A DNA stretch of 64,000 nt from Streptomyces sp. NK08204 (GTDB lineage Bacteria; Actinomycetota; Actinomycetes; Streptomycetales; Streptomycetaceae): contig NZ_JAINVF010000001.1 of assembly GCF_020400585.1 (NCBI RefSeq), positions 620,001-684,000 on the forward strand. The letters are read 5' to 3'. The position numbers and the translations under genes are program-made. Each line of letters starts with the position of its first letter. The first letter of the stretch is position 1. The notes under the pieces were generated by a model. It ran no database searches. It was not told the DNA's origin and saw only the letters and a program-made list of their open reading frames with translations. Of the stretch, positions 36,355-45,141 are shown one piece after another.

Positions 36355-37071
36355 ATGGGGTCGCCCAGCGAACAGCGCAAGGAACGCGCTTGTGGCAGGA
36401 AGCGCGACTCGAACGCCACGCGGGCCGCGCTGCTCGACGCCGCCCGGGTGCTGTTCGGCCGCCACGGCTATGAGGCGGTGACGCTCCGGGACATCGGCGA
36501 ACGAGCCGGCGTGGACGGCTCCCTCGTCGCCCGCTACTTCGGCAACAAGGCCGCGTTGTACCGGTCGGCGGTCGCCGAGGACGGCCGTGAGACCGCTGTG
36601 CCCAGAGAAGGACTCGGCCTTCGGGCCTGCACCGTGGACGCGCTGCGCCGGGCTGACCTGCGAGGAGCCCCGGGCCCCCTCGTGCAGGCCCTTCTCTCCC
36701 AGGGCGACGCGCAGGTACGCGCCTGGGCGGCGGACGAGATCCGCACCCACCTGGTGTCACCGCTCGCGGCCCGGCTGACGGCCGAGGGTGCCGGCGACCC
36801 GCAGGCCGGTGCCGAACTGCTGGTGGCCTGCCTGGTCGGCGTCATCGCCCTGCGGACGAGCGGCCTCTTCGGCGGCCTGTCGGGGGTGAGCGCCGAGGCG
36901 GCCGGCACCGTGCTGGAAGCCGCCGTGCGGGCGTGGCCCGCCGCGGCGGCGCTGACGGAGGGTGACCCCGGGGAGGAGAGCGGCGGAGAGGCGACCAGGG
37001 CGCCGTCACGCCACGACACGGCCGGCCCCCTCGCGTATCCACATCCCCCTCAGCCGTCCCCGGCTCTGTGA
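36355..37071 (+). CDS. TetR-family transcriptional regulator
   Basis: A 238-residue regulator. The N-terminal HTH (about residues 18-65: ALLDAARVLFGRHGYEAVTL followed by RDIGERAGVDGSLVARYFGNKAALY) is a classic TetR domain. The C-terminal ligand-binding half resembles the TetR_C family (LLVACLVGVIALRTSGLFGGL). The last ~35 residues are low-complexity Pro/Glu-rich and may be dispensable. The gene follows the MFS remnant, its likely original target, and its 3' end overlaps the convergent kinase gene by 22 bp. The present regulon is unknown; it could also act on neighbouring cluster genes. Confidence 0.88.
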   Translation: MGSPSEQRKERACGRKRDSNATRAALLDAARVLFGRHGYEAVTLRDIGERAGVDGSLVARYFGNKAALYRSAVAEDGRETAVPREGLGLRACTVDALRRADLRGAPGPLVQALLSQGDAQVRAWAADEIRTHLVSPLAARLTAEGAGDPQAGAELLVACLVGVIALRTSGLFGGLSGVSAEAAGTVLEAAVRAWPAAAALTEGDPGEESGGEATRAPSRHDTAGPLAYPHPPQPSPAL

Positions 37072-38255
37072 ACGCCGGGGCGGAACTTCGGGATGCTGAC
37101 CGTGATCTTCGTACCGGCTCCGACGCCCGTCTCGATGACGAGGCCGTGCTCGTCGCCGTAGACCTGGCGCAGCCTGCGGTCGACGTTGCTCAGGCCGATG
37201 CCGGTGGTGGGGTCGGCCGTGCCGCGCAGGATCGCGCGCAGGCGTTCCGGATCCATGCCGACGCCGTTGTCCTCGACGACGACCCGCGCCTGCGTGCCCT
37301 CGTCCTCGGCGACGATCGTGATGCGGCCACGGTCGACGGACTCCTCCAGGCCGTGCTTGAGCGCGTTCTCCACGAGGGGCTGCAGGCACAGGAACGGCAG
37401 TGTGACGGCCAGGACTTCCGGGGCGATCCGAAGCGTCACCTCCAGGCGACTGCCGAACCGGGCACGGGCGAGTTCCAGGTACTGCTCGATGGAGCGCAGT
37501 TCCTCCGCGAGGGTGGTGAAGTCGCCGTCGCGGCGGAACGAGTAGCGGGTGAAGTCGGCGAACTCCAGGAGGAGTTCGCGGGCACGCTCGGGATCGGTGC
37601 GGACGTACGAGGCGATGCTCGCGAGCGAGTTGTAGATGAAGTGCGGGGAGATCTGGGCGCGCAGGGCCCGGACCTCAGCCTCGATCGCGTCGGCGCGGGC
37701 CCGGTCGAGGCCGGCCAGTTCGAGCTGCACCAGGACCCAGCGGGCCACCTCCTCGGCGGCCCGCACGAGGACGGCGGACTCGCGCTCGCCGAAGGCGGCC
37801 AGCGCGCCGGTGACCCGGCCGTCGACCGGCAGCGGGACCAGGACGGCCCAGCGGACGGGACAGGTGTCCTGCGCGCACGGCAGCGCGAAGATCTGGGTAC
37901 GGCCCGTGCGCACGGCGACGGCGAGAGGCGCCGCCAGCTGCTCCCGGTGGTGGTCGCCGGTGCCGTCCCAGGCCAGGACACCGTCCTGGTCGGCGAGGGC
38001 GAGGGCGAGGGTGCCGAGCAGGGGGCGCAGCCGGCGTGCGGCCTTGCGGGCCGTGTCCGGGGTGAGGCCGGCGCGCAGCGCGGGGGCGGCGAGCGAGGCC
38101 GTGTGCAGGGTGTGGAAGGTGGCGCGTTCGACGCAGGTGCCGGGTCCGGCCGCGTTCTCGTGCTGTCGGCGGGCGGCGGTGTGCCCGAGGGCGGCGCCCA
38201 GCGCGAACAGGGCGAGCCCGGCCAGGGCGAGGACGACGGCACCGAGGGCGCTCAC
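37050..38255 (-). CDS. LytS-type sensor histidine kinase
   Basis: A 401-residue kinase with one N-terminal membrane helix (about 5-25), a GAF-like sensory region (about 60-190, with Cys in CAQDTCPVRW), the His_kinase motif SPHFIYNSLASI (His near 206) and a HATPase domain with LQPLVENALKHGLE and VVEDNGVGMD. GTG 38255 overlaps the symporter stop (GTGA), so the two are coupled. With the LytTR regulator at 40461 it forms a two-component system that probably controls, or senses through, the adjacent symporter. The ligand is unknown; the arrangement suggests a small carboxylate. Confidence 0.92.
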   Translation of the reverse strand: MSALGAVVLALAGLALFALGAALGHTAARRQHENAAGPGTCVERATFHTLHTASLAAPALRAGLTPDTARKAARRLRPLLGTLALALADQDGVLAWDGTGDHHREQLAAPLAVAVRTGRTQIFALPCAQDTCPVRWAVLVPLPVDGRVTGALAAFGERESAVLVRAAEEVARWVLVQLELAGLDRARADAIEAEVRALRAQISPHFIYNSLASIASYVRTDPERARELLLEFADFTRYSFRRDGDFTTLAEELRSIEQYLELARARFGSRLEVTLRIAPEVLAVTLPFLCLQPLVENALKHGLEESVDRGRITIVAEDEGTQARVVVEDNGVGMDPERLRAILRGTADPTTGIGLSNVDRRLRQVYGDEHGLVIETGVGAGTKITVSIPKFRPGVHRAGDG

Positions 38256-40000
38256 GGGTGGAGCCGTCCGGCGGGTCGCCCCGGGCCGGGGCGGGCCGTC
38301 AGGGTCGGTTCGGGCAGGTGCAGGCGGGCCATCGTCACGCCCGTGCCGGGTGGGACGCGGCGGCGGGTGGCCAGGGAGGTCAGCACCATGGCCGTGAAGC
38401 CGACGGGCACCGACCAGACCGCGGGCCAGGCCAGCAGGGTGTGCAGCCAGCCGGAGCGGACGCCGCCGGCGATGGTGACGGTCACCGCGGTGAGCGCCGA
38501 GCCGCCGCCGAGGAGCAGCCCGGCGATCGCGCCCGGTGGGGTCAGGCGGCGCCACCAGATGCCGAGGACGAGCAGCGGGCAGAACGAGGAGGCGGACACC
38601 GCGAAGGCGAGGCCGACGGCGTCGGCCACCGGCAGGTCGCTGACGACGGTGTTGGCGGCGGTGGGCACCGCGATCGCCGGCAGGGTGGCGAGCCGGAAGT
38701 GCCGGATGCCGAGGGTCGGCAGCACGTCCTGGGCGAGGACGCCCGCGACGGACATGGTGAGTCCGGAGACGGTGGACAGGAACGCCGCGAACGCCCCGCC
38801 CGCGACCAGCGCGCCCAGCAGGTTGCCGGCCGTCCCGCCGAGCAGCCGCTGCGGCAGGACGAGGACGGCGGCGTCGGTGTCGCCGGTGAGCAGCAGGTCG
38901 GGGGCGTAGAGCCGGCCGAGGACGCCGTAGACGGGGACCAGCAGGTAGAACACGCCGAGCAGGCCCAGCACGCTGACGGTGGTGCGGCGGGCGGCGCGGC
39001 CGTCGGGGTTGGTGTAGAAGCGGACGACGACGTGCGGCAGGCCCATGGTGCCGAGGAAGGTGGCGAGGATCAGCCCGTAGGTGGCGTACAGACTGTGCTG
39101 TTCGCGGCTCGCCGACAGCGGTCTGGCCCAGCTCGACGCGTGCTCTTCGGCGTCGGCGGGCAGTGGCACGCGGGCGCCGGGCGGGAAGCGCACGGTGGTG
39201 CCGGCGCCGATGCGGTGGGTGCCCTCGGCGAGGGTGAGGGCATCGCCCGCGAGGGGGCGGCCGTCGACGGTGCCGGTCGCGGTGACCGGGAGCGGTTCGC
39301 GGACGCTGAGGGTCAGCGGCCGGTCGGCGCGCATCACGGTGGAGCGCTGGAAGACGGGCCGTTCGTCCCAGGAGGGCGCCGGGGCGTGGTCGGCGCGCCA
39401 GGCGAGCAGCAGGAAGACCGCCGGCACCAGCAGTGCGGTGAGTTTCAGCCAGTACTGGAAGGCCTGGACGAAGGTGATGCTGCGCATGCCGCCCGCGGCG
39501 ACCGCGCCGGTCACGACGGCGGCGACGAGGAGGCCGCCGAGCCAGCCGGGCGCTCCGGTGAGCAGCCGCAATGTCAGCCCGGCACCGCGCAGTTGGGGCA
39601 GCAGGTACAGCCAGCCGATCCCGACGACCAGCACGCTCGCGATCCGCCGCACGGCCCGGGACTCCAGCCGGGCCTCGGCGAAGTCGGGCAGGGTGTAGGC
39701 GCCGGAGCGGCGCAGCGGGGCGGCGACGAAGGCCAGCAGGACGAGGAATCCGGCGGTGTAGCCGATGGGGAACCACAGCATGTCCACGCCCTGGGCGAGG
39801 ACGAGTCCGGCGACGCCGAGGAAGGAGGCGGCGGACAGGTACTCGCCGCTGACCGCGCAGGCGTTGAGCCGGGGCGGGACGCTGCGCGAGGCGACGTAGA
39901 AGTCGGAGGTGGTACGGGAGATGCGCAGGCCGAGCGCTCCGACGAGCACCGTGGCGAGGACCACGGCCGACGCGCCGGCGATTCCGTACGTCTGGTTCAA
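38252..40000 (-). CDS. Sodium:solute symporter (SSS family)
   Basis: A 582-residue multi-pass transporter (about 13 helices) with SSS signatures: TTSDFYVASRSVPPRLNACA, SGEYLSAASFLG, GLTMSVAGVLAQD. Related proteins carry acetate and other monocarboxylates with sodium. A roughly 100-residue insertion with a Pro-rich extracytoplasmic loop (about 220-310) resembles that of actinobacterial relatives. The start is TTG 40000, overlapping the stop of the small membrane gene (TTGA), which implies translational coupling. It is followed by the coupled LytS kinase. Substrate inference is from family only. Confidence 0.9.
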   Translation of the reverse strand: MNQTYGIAGASAVVLATVLVGALGLRISRTTSDFYVASRSVPPRLNACAVSGEYLSAASFLGVAGLVLAQGVDMLWFPIGYTAGFLVLLAFVAAPLRRSGAYTLPDFAEARLESRAVRRIASVLVVGIGWLYLLPQLRGAGLTLRLLTGAPGWLGGLLVAAVVTGAVAAGGMRSITFVQAFQYWLKLTALLVPAVFLLLAWRADHAPAPSWDERPVFQRSTVMRADRPLTLSVREPLPVTATGTVDGRPLAGDALTLAEGTHRIGAGTTVRFPPGARVPLPADAEEHASSWARPLSASREQHSLYATYGLILATFLGTMGLPHVVVRFYTNPDGRAARRTTVSVLGLLGVFYLLVPVYGVLGRLYAPDLLLTGDTDAAVLVLPQRLLGGTAGNLLGALVAGGAFAAFLSTVSGLTMSVAGVLAQDVLPTLGIRHFRLATLPAIAVPTAANTVVSDLPVADAVGLAFAVSASSFCPLLVLGIWWRRLTPPGAIAGLLLGGGSALTAVTVTIAGGVRSGWLHTLLAWPAVWSVPVGFTAMVLTSLATRRRVPPGTGVTMARLHLPEPTLTARPGPGRPAGRLHP

Positions 40001-40335
40001 CGGACGGTCACGTCACCCTCGTTGCGCTCGGCACGGCGGACGTACCAGACCCCCATGCACCACAGCGCCGGGTACGGCACCACTCCCAGCACGAGCCAGA
40101 CGGCGAGCGGCACACCGGGCCGGGGCAGGGCGCGGAAGGCGAGGGGCAGCAGGCCCAGCAGGGCCGTGAGCAGGGCGGTCGTGGTCAGGGCGGCCCGCAT
40201 TTGACGGCGCATCAGCCTCCGTACGGCGGTGTCGTCGCCCGTGGCGGTGGCGCTGATCACCGCCGCAGGGCCGGCCGGTGCGGTGCGCGGCTGCCCGGTG
40301 ACCACTTCTCTGCGAGGGACGGATTCCGCACCCAT
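39997..40335 (-). CDS. Small two-helix membrane protein (DUF485-like)
   Basis: A 112-residue protein with a cytosolic N-terminus, RRLMRRQMRAALTTTALLTA leading into a first helix, and a second helix (PLAVWLVLGVVPYPALWCMG). Size, two helices and position immediately before an SSS symporter match DUF485-type proteins that accompany acetate-permease-like symporters. ATG 40335 has GGGGGAG upstream. Its function is not known; it is thought to assist the symporter. Confidence 0.8.
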   Translation of the reverse strand: MGAESVPRREVVTGQPRTAPAGPAAVISATATGDDTAVRRLMRRQMRAALTTTALLTALLGLLPLAFRALPRPGVPLAVWLVLGVVPYPALWCMGVWYVRRAERNEGDVTVR

Positions 40336-40460
40336 GACGCACTCCCCCGAGGCCGCGGTGATCGCCTTGTTGCGGCGAGTGTACGCAGCGGGGCATCCCT
40401 GAGATAGACGCCGGACGCGGATCGGCACCGGTATGTCACGCCCGGATGCCCCCGGGGCGG

Positions 40461-41264
40461 TCAAGGTGTCCGGCCGGCCGCGCCCTTGGCCTGCCGGGCC
40501 AGCAGATCCCGCAGCTCCCGGGCGTTGCGGCGGCTCACGGCGAGGACGCGGTCACCGATCCGCACGCTCAGGTTGCCTCCGTCCAGGCGCAGTTCCTCGA
40601 TGCGGCCGAGGGCCACGAGGTGGCTGCGGTGGATCCGGACGAACCCGCGTGAGCGCCAGTGTTCCTCCAGCGTGGACAGCGCTATGCGCACCAGGTGGCT
40701 GCCGTGCCCGGTGTGCAGGCGGGCGTAGTCGCCGTGCGCCTCGACGTAGGCGATGTCGGCGATGGGCAGGAAGCGGGTCACCCCGCCCAGTTCGACCGGC
40801 ACTTGGTCACCGAACGCGGGCGCCGGCTGCCGGCCCGGGGGCTGCGGCACCCGCGCCCGGACCGTTTCGGCGACGCGTCGTACGGCCTCCGCGAACCGCT
40901 CCTTGCGCAGGGGTTTGAGCAGGTAGTCCACGGCCTTGAGGTCGAAGGCGCGCACCGCGTGGTCCTCGTGGGCGGTGACGAAGACGATGAGCGGCGGGGC
41001 CGCGAACCTGCCCAGCAGGGCGGCCAGTTCGAGGCCGTTCAGGCCGGGCATGCTGATGTCGAGGAAGACGACGTCGACGGCCGCCGCGCCGTGCGGGCCC
41101 TCTTGACTGGCCCGGCCCAGCAGGCGCAACGCCTCGGTGGACGTCGGGGCGGGGACCACGCTGCCGACCCTCTCGTCCTCCTCCAGGAGGTACACCAGCT
41201 CCGCGAGCGCGGGCTCCTCGTCGTCCACCGCCAGCACCCGCAGCAAGGCGTGCCCGTCGCGCAT
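40461..41264 (-). CDS. LytTR-family response regulator
   Basis: A 267-residue regulator. The N-terminal receiver has the phosphorylatable Asp in VFLDISMPG (near 69), acidic pair DDEE, and Lys in LLKPLRKERF. The C-terminal LytTR DNA-binding domain (about 160-260) has FLPIADIAYVEAHGDYARLH and FVRIHRSHLVALGRI. ATG 41264 follows CGGAGGG. It heads the operon regulator - small membrane protein - symporter - kinase and pairs with the LytS kinase at 37050. Confidence 0.93.
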   Translation of the reverse strand: MRDGHALLRVLAVDDEEPALAELVYLLEEDERVGSVVPAPTSTEALRLLGRASQEGPHGAAAVDVVFLDISMPGLNGLELAALLGRFAAPPLIVFVTAHEDHAVRAFDLKAVDYLLKPLRKERFAEAVRRVAETVRARVPQPPGRQPAPAFGDQVPVELGGVTRFLPIADIAYVEAHGDYARLHTGHGSHLVRIALSTLEEHWRSRGFVRIHRSHLVALGRIEELRLDGGNLSVRIGDRVLAVSRRNARELRDLLARQAKGAAGRTP

Positions 41265-41305
41265 CTTCGTGTCCCTCCGCACCACCCGCCCTTTCCCGGC
41301 CTGTC

Positions 41306-43189
41306 TCAGACGGCCGTCACCTCGCCGTCCCGCTCGGCGAACTGGGTGCGGTACAGCTCCGCGTACCGTCCGCCCACCGCCAGCAGTTCCTCGTGCGTGC
41401 CCCGTTCCACGATCCGGCCGGCCTCCACCACCAGGATCTGGTCGGCGGCGCGGACGGTGGACAGGCGGTGGGCGATCACCACGGCCGTGCGGCCCTCCAG
41501 GGCCTCGGCGAGGGCCTCCTGAACGGCCGCCTCCGCGGTGTTGTCCAGGTGGGCGGTGGCCTCGTCCAGGATGACCACGCGCTGGCGGGCCAGCAGCAGC
41601 CGGGCGATCGTCATCCGCTGGCGCTCGCCGCCGGAGAGCCGGTAGCCGCGCTCCCCGACCACCGTGTCCAGGCCGTCGGGAAGGGTGCGTACGACCTCGG
41701 CGAGTCGGGCGCGGCCGAGGGCGTCCCACAGTTCGTCGTCCGTGGCGTCCGGGCGGGCCAGCAGCAGGTTGGCGCGGACCGTGTCGTGGAAGAGGTGGCC
41801 GTCCTGGGTGACCATGCCCAGCGTGGCCCGCAGGGAGGCGGAGGTGAGGTCGCGTACGTCGGCCCCGCCGATCCGGACGGCGCCGGCGTCCACGTCGTAC
41901 AGGCGCGGCAGCAGCTGGGCGATCGTGGATTTTCCGGCGCCCGAGGAGCCGACGAGGGCGACGGTCCGGCCGGGTTCGGCGCGGAACGAGATGCCGTGCA
42001 GGACCTCGCTGCCGCCGCGCGTGTCGAGGGCGGCGACCTCCTCCAGGGAGGCGAGGGAGACCTGGTCGGCGGCGGGGTAGGAGAAGCGGACGTCCTCGAA
42101 CTCGACGGACACCGGACCCTCGGGGACCTCACGGGCGTCCGGCTTGTCCTCGATGAGCGGCTTGAGGTCCAGCACCTCGAAGACCCGCTCGAAGCTGACC
42201 AGCGCGGACATGACCTCGACCCGGGCGCCGGCGAGCGAGGTGAGCGGGGCGTACAGCCGGGTCAGCAGCAGGGCGAGGGCCACGACGGCGCCCGGCTCCA
42301 GCGTGCCGTGCAGCGCGAACCAGCCGCCGAGGCCGTAGACGAGGGCCAGTGCGAGCGAGGAGACCAGGGTGAGGGAGGTGATGAACACCGACTGGGCGGT
42401 CGCGGTGCGCACGCCGATGTCACGGACCCGGCGGGCGCGGGCCGCGAACTCCGCGGACTCCTCCTCGGGGCGTCCGAACAGCTTGACCAGGGTGGCGCCG
42501 GGCGCGGAGAAACGCTCCGTCATCCGGGTGCCCATGGCCGCGTTCAGCGCCGCCGCCTCCCGCTGCATCCGGGCCATCCGACTGCCCATGCGCCGGGCGG
42601 GCAGCACGAACACCGGCAGCAGCACCAGCGCGAGCAGCGTTATCTGCCAGGACAGGGTGAGCATCACGGCGAGGGTGAGCAGCAGCGTGACCAGGTTGCT
42701 CACGACACCGGAGAGGGTGTTGGCGAAGGCCCGCTGGGCGCCGATCACGTCGTTGTTGAGACGGCTGACGAGCGCTCCCGTACGGGTCCGTGTGAAGAAC
42801 GCGACGGGCATGCGCTGCACATGATCGAACACAGCCGTTCTGAGGTCGAGGATGAGCCCCTCCCCGAGCGTCGACGACAGGCGCCGGCCGAGGATGCCGA
42901 GCCCGGCCTCCGCGAGCGCGACGAGGGCGATGAGCAGGGAGAGCCGGACGACCTCGGCGGAGTCGTGCCCCGCCACGATCGCGTCCACGACGCGGCCGGC
43001 CAGCACGGGGGTCGCCACGGCCAGCAGGGCGGTCACCACCCCTAGCAGGACGAAGCGGGCGATGCCCGCGCGGTGCGGACGGGCGAAGGCTGCGATACGG
43101 CGCAGCGTGGCGCGGGCGAAGGGGCGGCGTTCCTGCTGTGCGTTCATCACGCTGTGCAGCTGCATCCATGCGGTGGTCTCCATGCTCAT
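41306..43189 (-). CDS. ABC transporter, fused permease/ATPase exporter
   Basis: A 627-residue half-transporter with six membrane helices (about 30-320) and a C-terminal nucleotide-binding domain: Walker A GSSGAGKST near 418, signature LSGGERQRM near 520, Walker B VVILDEATAHLD near 538, and switch His in IAHRLST. Such exporters dimerise to expel lipids or drugs. The 43189 ATG is only a few bases from the expected transcription start of the promoter at 43197-43227, so the mRNA may be leaderless; ATG 43183 is an alternative. The promoter has a SoxR-type operator, suggesting induction by redox-active compounds. In S. coelicolor an ABC transporter is among the SoxR targets, and this may be its counterpart. 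Confidence 0.95.
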   Translation of the reverse strand: MSMETTAWMQLHSVMNAQQERRPFARATLRRIAAFARPHRAGIARFVLLGVVTALLAVATPVLAGRVVDAIVAGHDSAEVVRLSLLIALVALAEAGLGILGRRLSSTLGEGLILDLRTAVFDHVQRMPVAFFTRTRTGALVSRLNNDVIGAQRAFANTLSGVVSNLVTLLLTLAVMLTLSWQITLLALVLLPVFVLPARRMGSRMARMQREAAALNAAMGTRMTERFSAPGATLVKLFGRPEEESAEFAARARRVRDIGVRTATAQSVFITSLTLVSSLALALVYGLGGWFALHGTLEPGAVVALALLLTRLYAPLTSLAGARVEVMSALVSFERVFEVLDLKPLIEDKPDAREVPEGPVSVEFEDVRFSYPAADQVSLASLEEVAALDTRGGSEVLHGISFRAEPGRTVALVGSSGAGKSTIAQLLPRLYDVDAGAVRIGGADVRDLTSASLRATLGMVTQDGHLFHDTVRANLLLARPDATDDELWDALGRARLAEVVRTLPDGLDTVVGERGYRLSGGERQRMTIARLLLARQRVVILDEATAHLDNTAEAAVQEALAEALEGRTAVVIAHRLSTVRAADQILVVEAGRIVERGTHEELLAVGGRYAELYRTQFAERDGEVTAV

Positions 43190-43196
43190 GGAAGAG

Positions 43197-43227
43197 AACG
43201 TAAGACCTCAAGCAACGTTGAGGTCAA
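43197..43227 (-). promoter_or_regulatory. SoxR-type promoter with 19-bp spacer
   Basis: On the minus strand TTGACC (43227-43222) and TACGTT (43202-43197) are separated by 19 bp, the elongated spacing typical of MerR/SoxR-controlled promoters. Between and overlapping them is the dyad GACCTCAA-gcaacg-TTGAGGTC (43204-43225). Its core CCTCAAGCAACGTTGAGG closely resembles the E. coli SoxR site CCTCAAGTTAACTTGAGG. It directly precedes the ABC exporter. Confidence 0.8.
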
Positions 43228-43281
43228 TGTCCGTGCCGCTCCGGCCCCACCGGCACCCCTCCCCCGCCGCCGGCCGAAGGC

Positions 43282-43353
43282 CGATGTGACACCGGAGGTC
43301 GATGTGCACCCGACGGCCGATGTGCACCCGACGGCCGATGTGCCACCCGCAGG
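43282..43353. repeat. 18-bp tandem repeat, about four copies
   Basis: Two perfect copies of CGATGTGCACCCGACGGC (43300-43317 and 43318-43335) are flanked by one degenerate copy on each side. The array lies in the non-coding gap between the ABC exporter promoter and the enoyl-CoA hydratase gene. The 390-bp gap otherwise shows no gene. Confidence 0.8.
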
Positions 43354-43579
43354 CCGACAGGGCAGCCGAAGGCCGATACGACAGCCGTCCGTCGCCCCGT
43401 GCCCGCCGTGTGGGTGCCGCTGGTGCGGGGGCCGACGCTGGGCGCACTGGTGCCGATGAAGGTCGTCTGAGGCAGAGTGGCCCTGCGGGCCGCGGCTCGG
43501 GAAGCCGGAGAGGCCCGGAGGCCCAAGAGGACCTGAGAAGCCTGAGAGACCTGATCACTCCGAGAGGGAGGGACCCGCC

Positions 43580-44344
43580 GTGCCGGTCCGCGTGGAACGC
43601 AGGGAACACGTCACCACGGTCGTCCTCTCCCGCCCCGGGGCCCGCAACGCCGTGGACGGCCCCACCGCCGCCGGACTCGCGGCGGCCTTCCGCGGGTTCG
43701 AGGCCGACGACGACGCCCGGGTGGCCGTGCTGTGGGGCGAGGGCGGCACGTTCTGCGCGGGGGCGGACCTGAAGGCGATCGGCACCGAGCGGGGCAACCG
43801 GGTCGCCGAGGACGGGGACGGGCCGATGGGCCCGACCCGGATGCGGCTGTCCAAGCCGGTCATCGCGGCCGTCGCGGGCCACGCGGTCGCGGGCGGCCTC
43901 GAACTGGCGCTGTGGTGCGACCTCCGGGTCGCCGAGGAGGACGCCGTGTTCGGCGTGTTCTGCCGCCGCTGGGGGGTGCCGCTCGTCGACGGCGGCACGG
44001 TACGGCTGCCCCGGCTGATCGGCACGAGCCGGGCGATGGACATGATCCTGACCGGCCGCCCGGTACCGGCCCGCGAGGCGTACGAGATGGGACTCGCCAA
44101 CCGCGTCGTCCCCACCGGACGCTCACGCGCCGAGGCCGAGGCCCTGGCCGCGCAGATCGCCCGCTTCCCGCAGGCCTGCCTCCGCTCCGACCGGGCGTCG
44201 GTGCTGGACCAGGAGGGCCTGCCCGAGGACACCGCGATCCGCAGTGAACTCCGCTATGGAACAGGCGTGTTGGCACAGAGTACCGAGGGCGCGGCGCGTT
44301 TCGCGGCGGGGGCCGGGCGGCACGGGTCCTTCGCGGATCTGTGA
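43580..44344 (+). CDS. Enoyl-CoA hydratase/isomerase-family protein
   Basis: A 254-residue crotonase-fold protein. The oxyanion-hole segments are FCAGADLKAIG (about 54-64) and the glycine-rich AGHAVAGGLELALWCDLRVA (about 96-115). A typical second catalytic Glu position in the hydratase is occupied by VPLVDGGTVRLPRLIG, where Asp replaces Glu, so true hydratase activity is uncertain; isomerase or hydrolase activity is possible. GTG 43580 has GAGGGAGGGA upstream. It stands alone, with repeats upstream and a long gap downstream. No link to the biosynthetic cluster is visible. Confidence 0.9.
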   Translation: MPVRVERREHVTTVVLSRPGARNAVDGPTAAGLAAAFRGFEADDDARVAVLWGEGGTFCAGADLKAIGTERGNRVAEDGDGPMGPTRMRLSKPVIAAVAGHAVAGGLELALWCDLRVAEEDAVFGVFCRRWGVPLVDGGTVRLPRLIGTSRAMDMILTGRPVPAREAYEMGLANRVVPTGRSRAEAEALAAQIARFPQACLRSDRASVLDQEGLPEDTAIRSELRYGTGVLAQSTEGAARFAAGAGRHGSFADL

Positions 44345-45141
44345 GGGGTCGGGTGAGGTCTCCCTGGCGTGCCGGGGTGGCCGGGGTCCGCACGAGAGCA
44401 CAGCCACCCGTCAGGGCCACCCGGCAACAGCAGGCCGTCGCCCGGCCTGCCCTCGTCGGCCGCCGTGCGCACACCCCCGTTCCGCCGTGTGCAGGACGCG
44501 GCCGGCGGCGGGGACGCCCGCACGTCAGGCGTGCAGGCAGCCGTCGACGGCGGGGCCGGTGTGTGCCCGGCTCCAGGGTCGGGCCGCCGCGGCGGGCGAG
44601 TTCGCGCTCCGGGACGAAGTCGCGGTGAGCCGGTGGACGAGCCGGCGTCGCCGGTGGTGACGCCCTCGGGGGTCAGCCGGTGGTGCCGACGCCCTGGGGT
44701 CGGACGGCGCCGGATCCTGGCCGCCCTGGGCGCGGCGGGGCACGGGGCGAGTCGGGCCTGGCAACTCCCGGGCCTCCTCGGCGCATCACCTCGTACCGCA
44801 CCGCTGGAGACCACGCGACCGCCGGGAGTACGCCTCCCCGGTGCCCCCTGCCCGCGACCGCGCGCCGGCGACCGCTTCCGGCCAGTGCCGTGGTGACGGG
44901 CCGCCCTGCCCCGCGTCCTCACCGCTACCGTGGACACGATGAATCACGCGTCGACGGCCCCGGCCGGACTCGCGCAGGGCATCGTCCCGGCGCACGGCTG
45001 CGAGCGCCCGGTCCGGGTGCGAGCCGGTGTTCCGGATACGGCAGGATGAGCGGTCGCACATCCAGCACTTCGAGCAGGTGACAACGTGACGAGACTTCAC
45101 TCCAGGCTCTCCGCCGCAGCTTTGTGCCCCGGAGGTGACCG
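44345..45141. other. Intergenic region, no gene recognised
   Basis: About 800 bp of very GC-rich sequence with several overlapping open frames, all composed of Arg/Pro/Gly-rich translations without recognisable domains. A short frame at 44940-45050 (36 codons) has no family resemblance. The last ~20 bases hold the GGAGGTGACC ribosome site of the MscS gene. Confidence 0.5.

Noticed and set aside
43282..43353. CRISPR array
   Set aside because: The repeats are 18 bp, directly adjacent without spacers, and no cas genes are present. It is a simple tandem repeat.
43208..43882. Minus-strand open frame over the 18-bp repeats and the enoyl-CoA hydratase gene
   Set aside because: It owes its length to the repeat (periodic RRVHIG) and to antisense of a real gene; no ribosome site or domain.
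44940..45050. Short 36-codon gene before the MscS channel
   Set aside because: No ribosome site of note, no conserved pattern, and composition like non-coding sequence in this genome.
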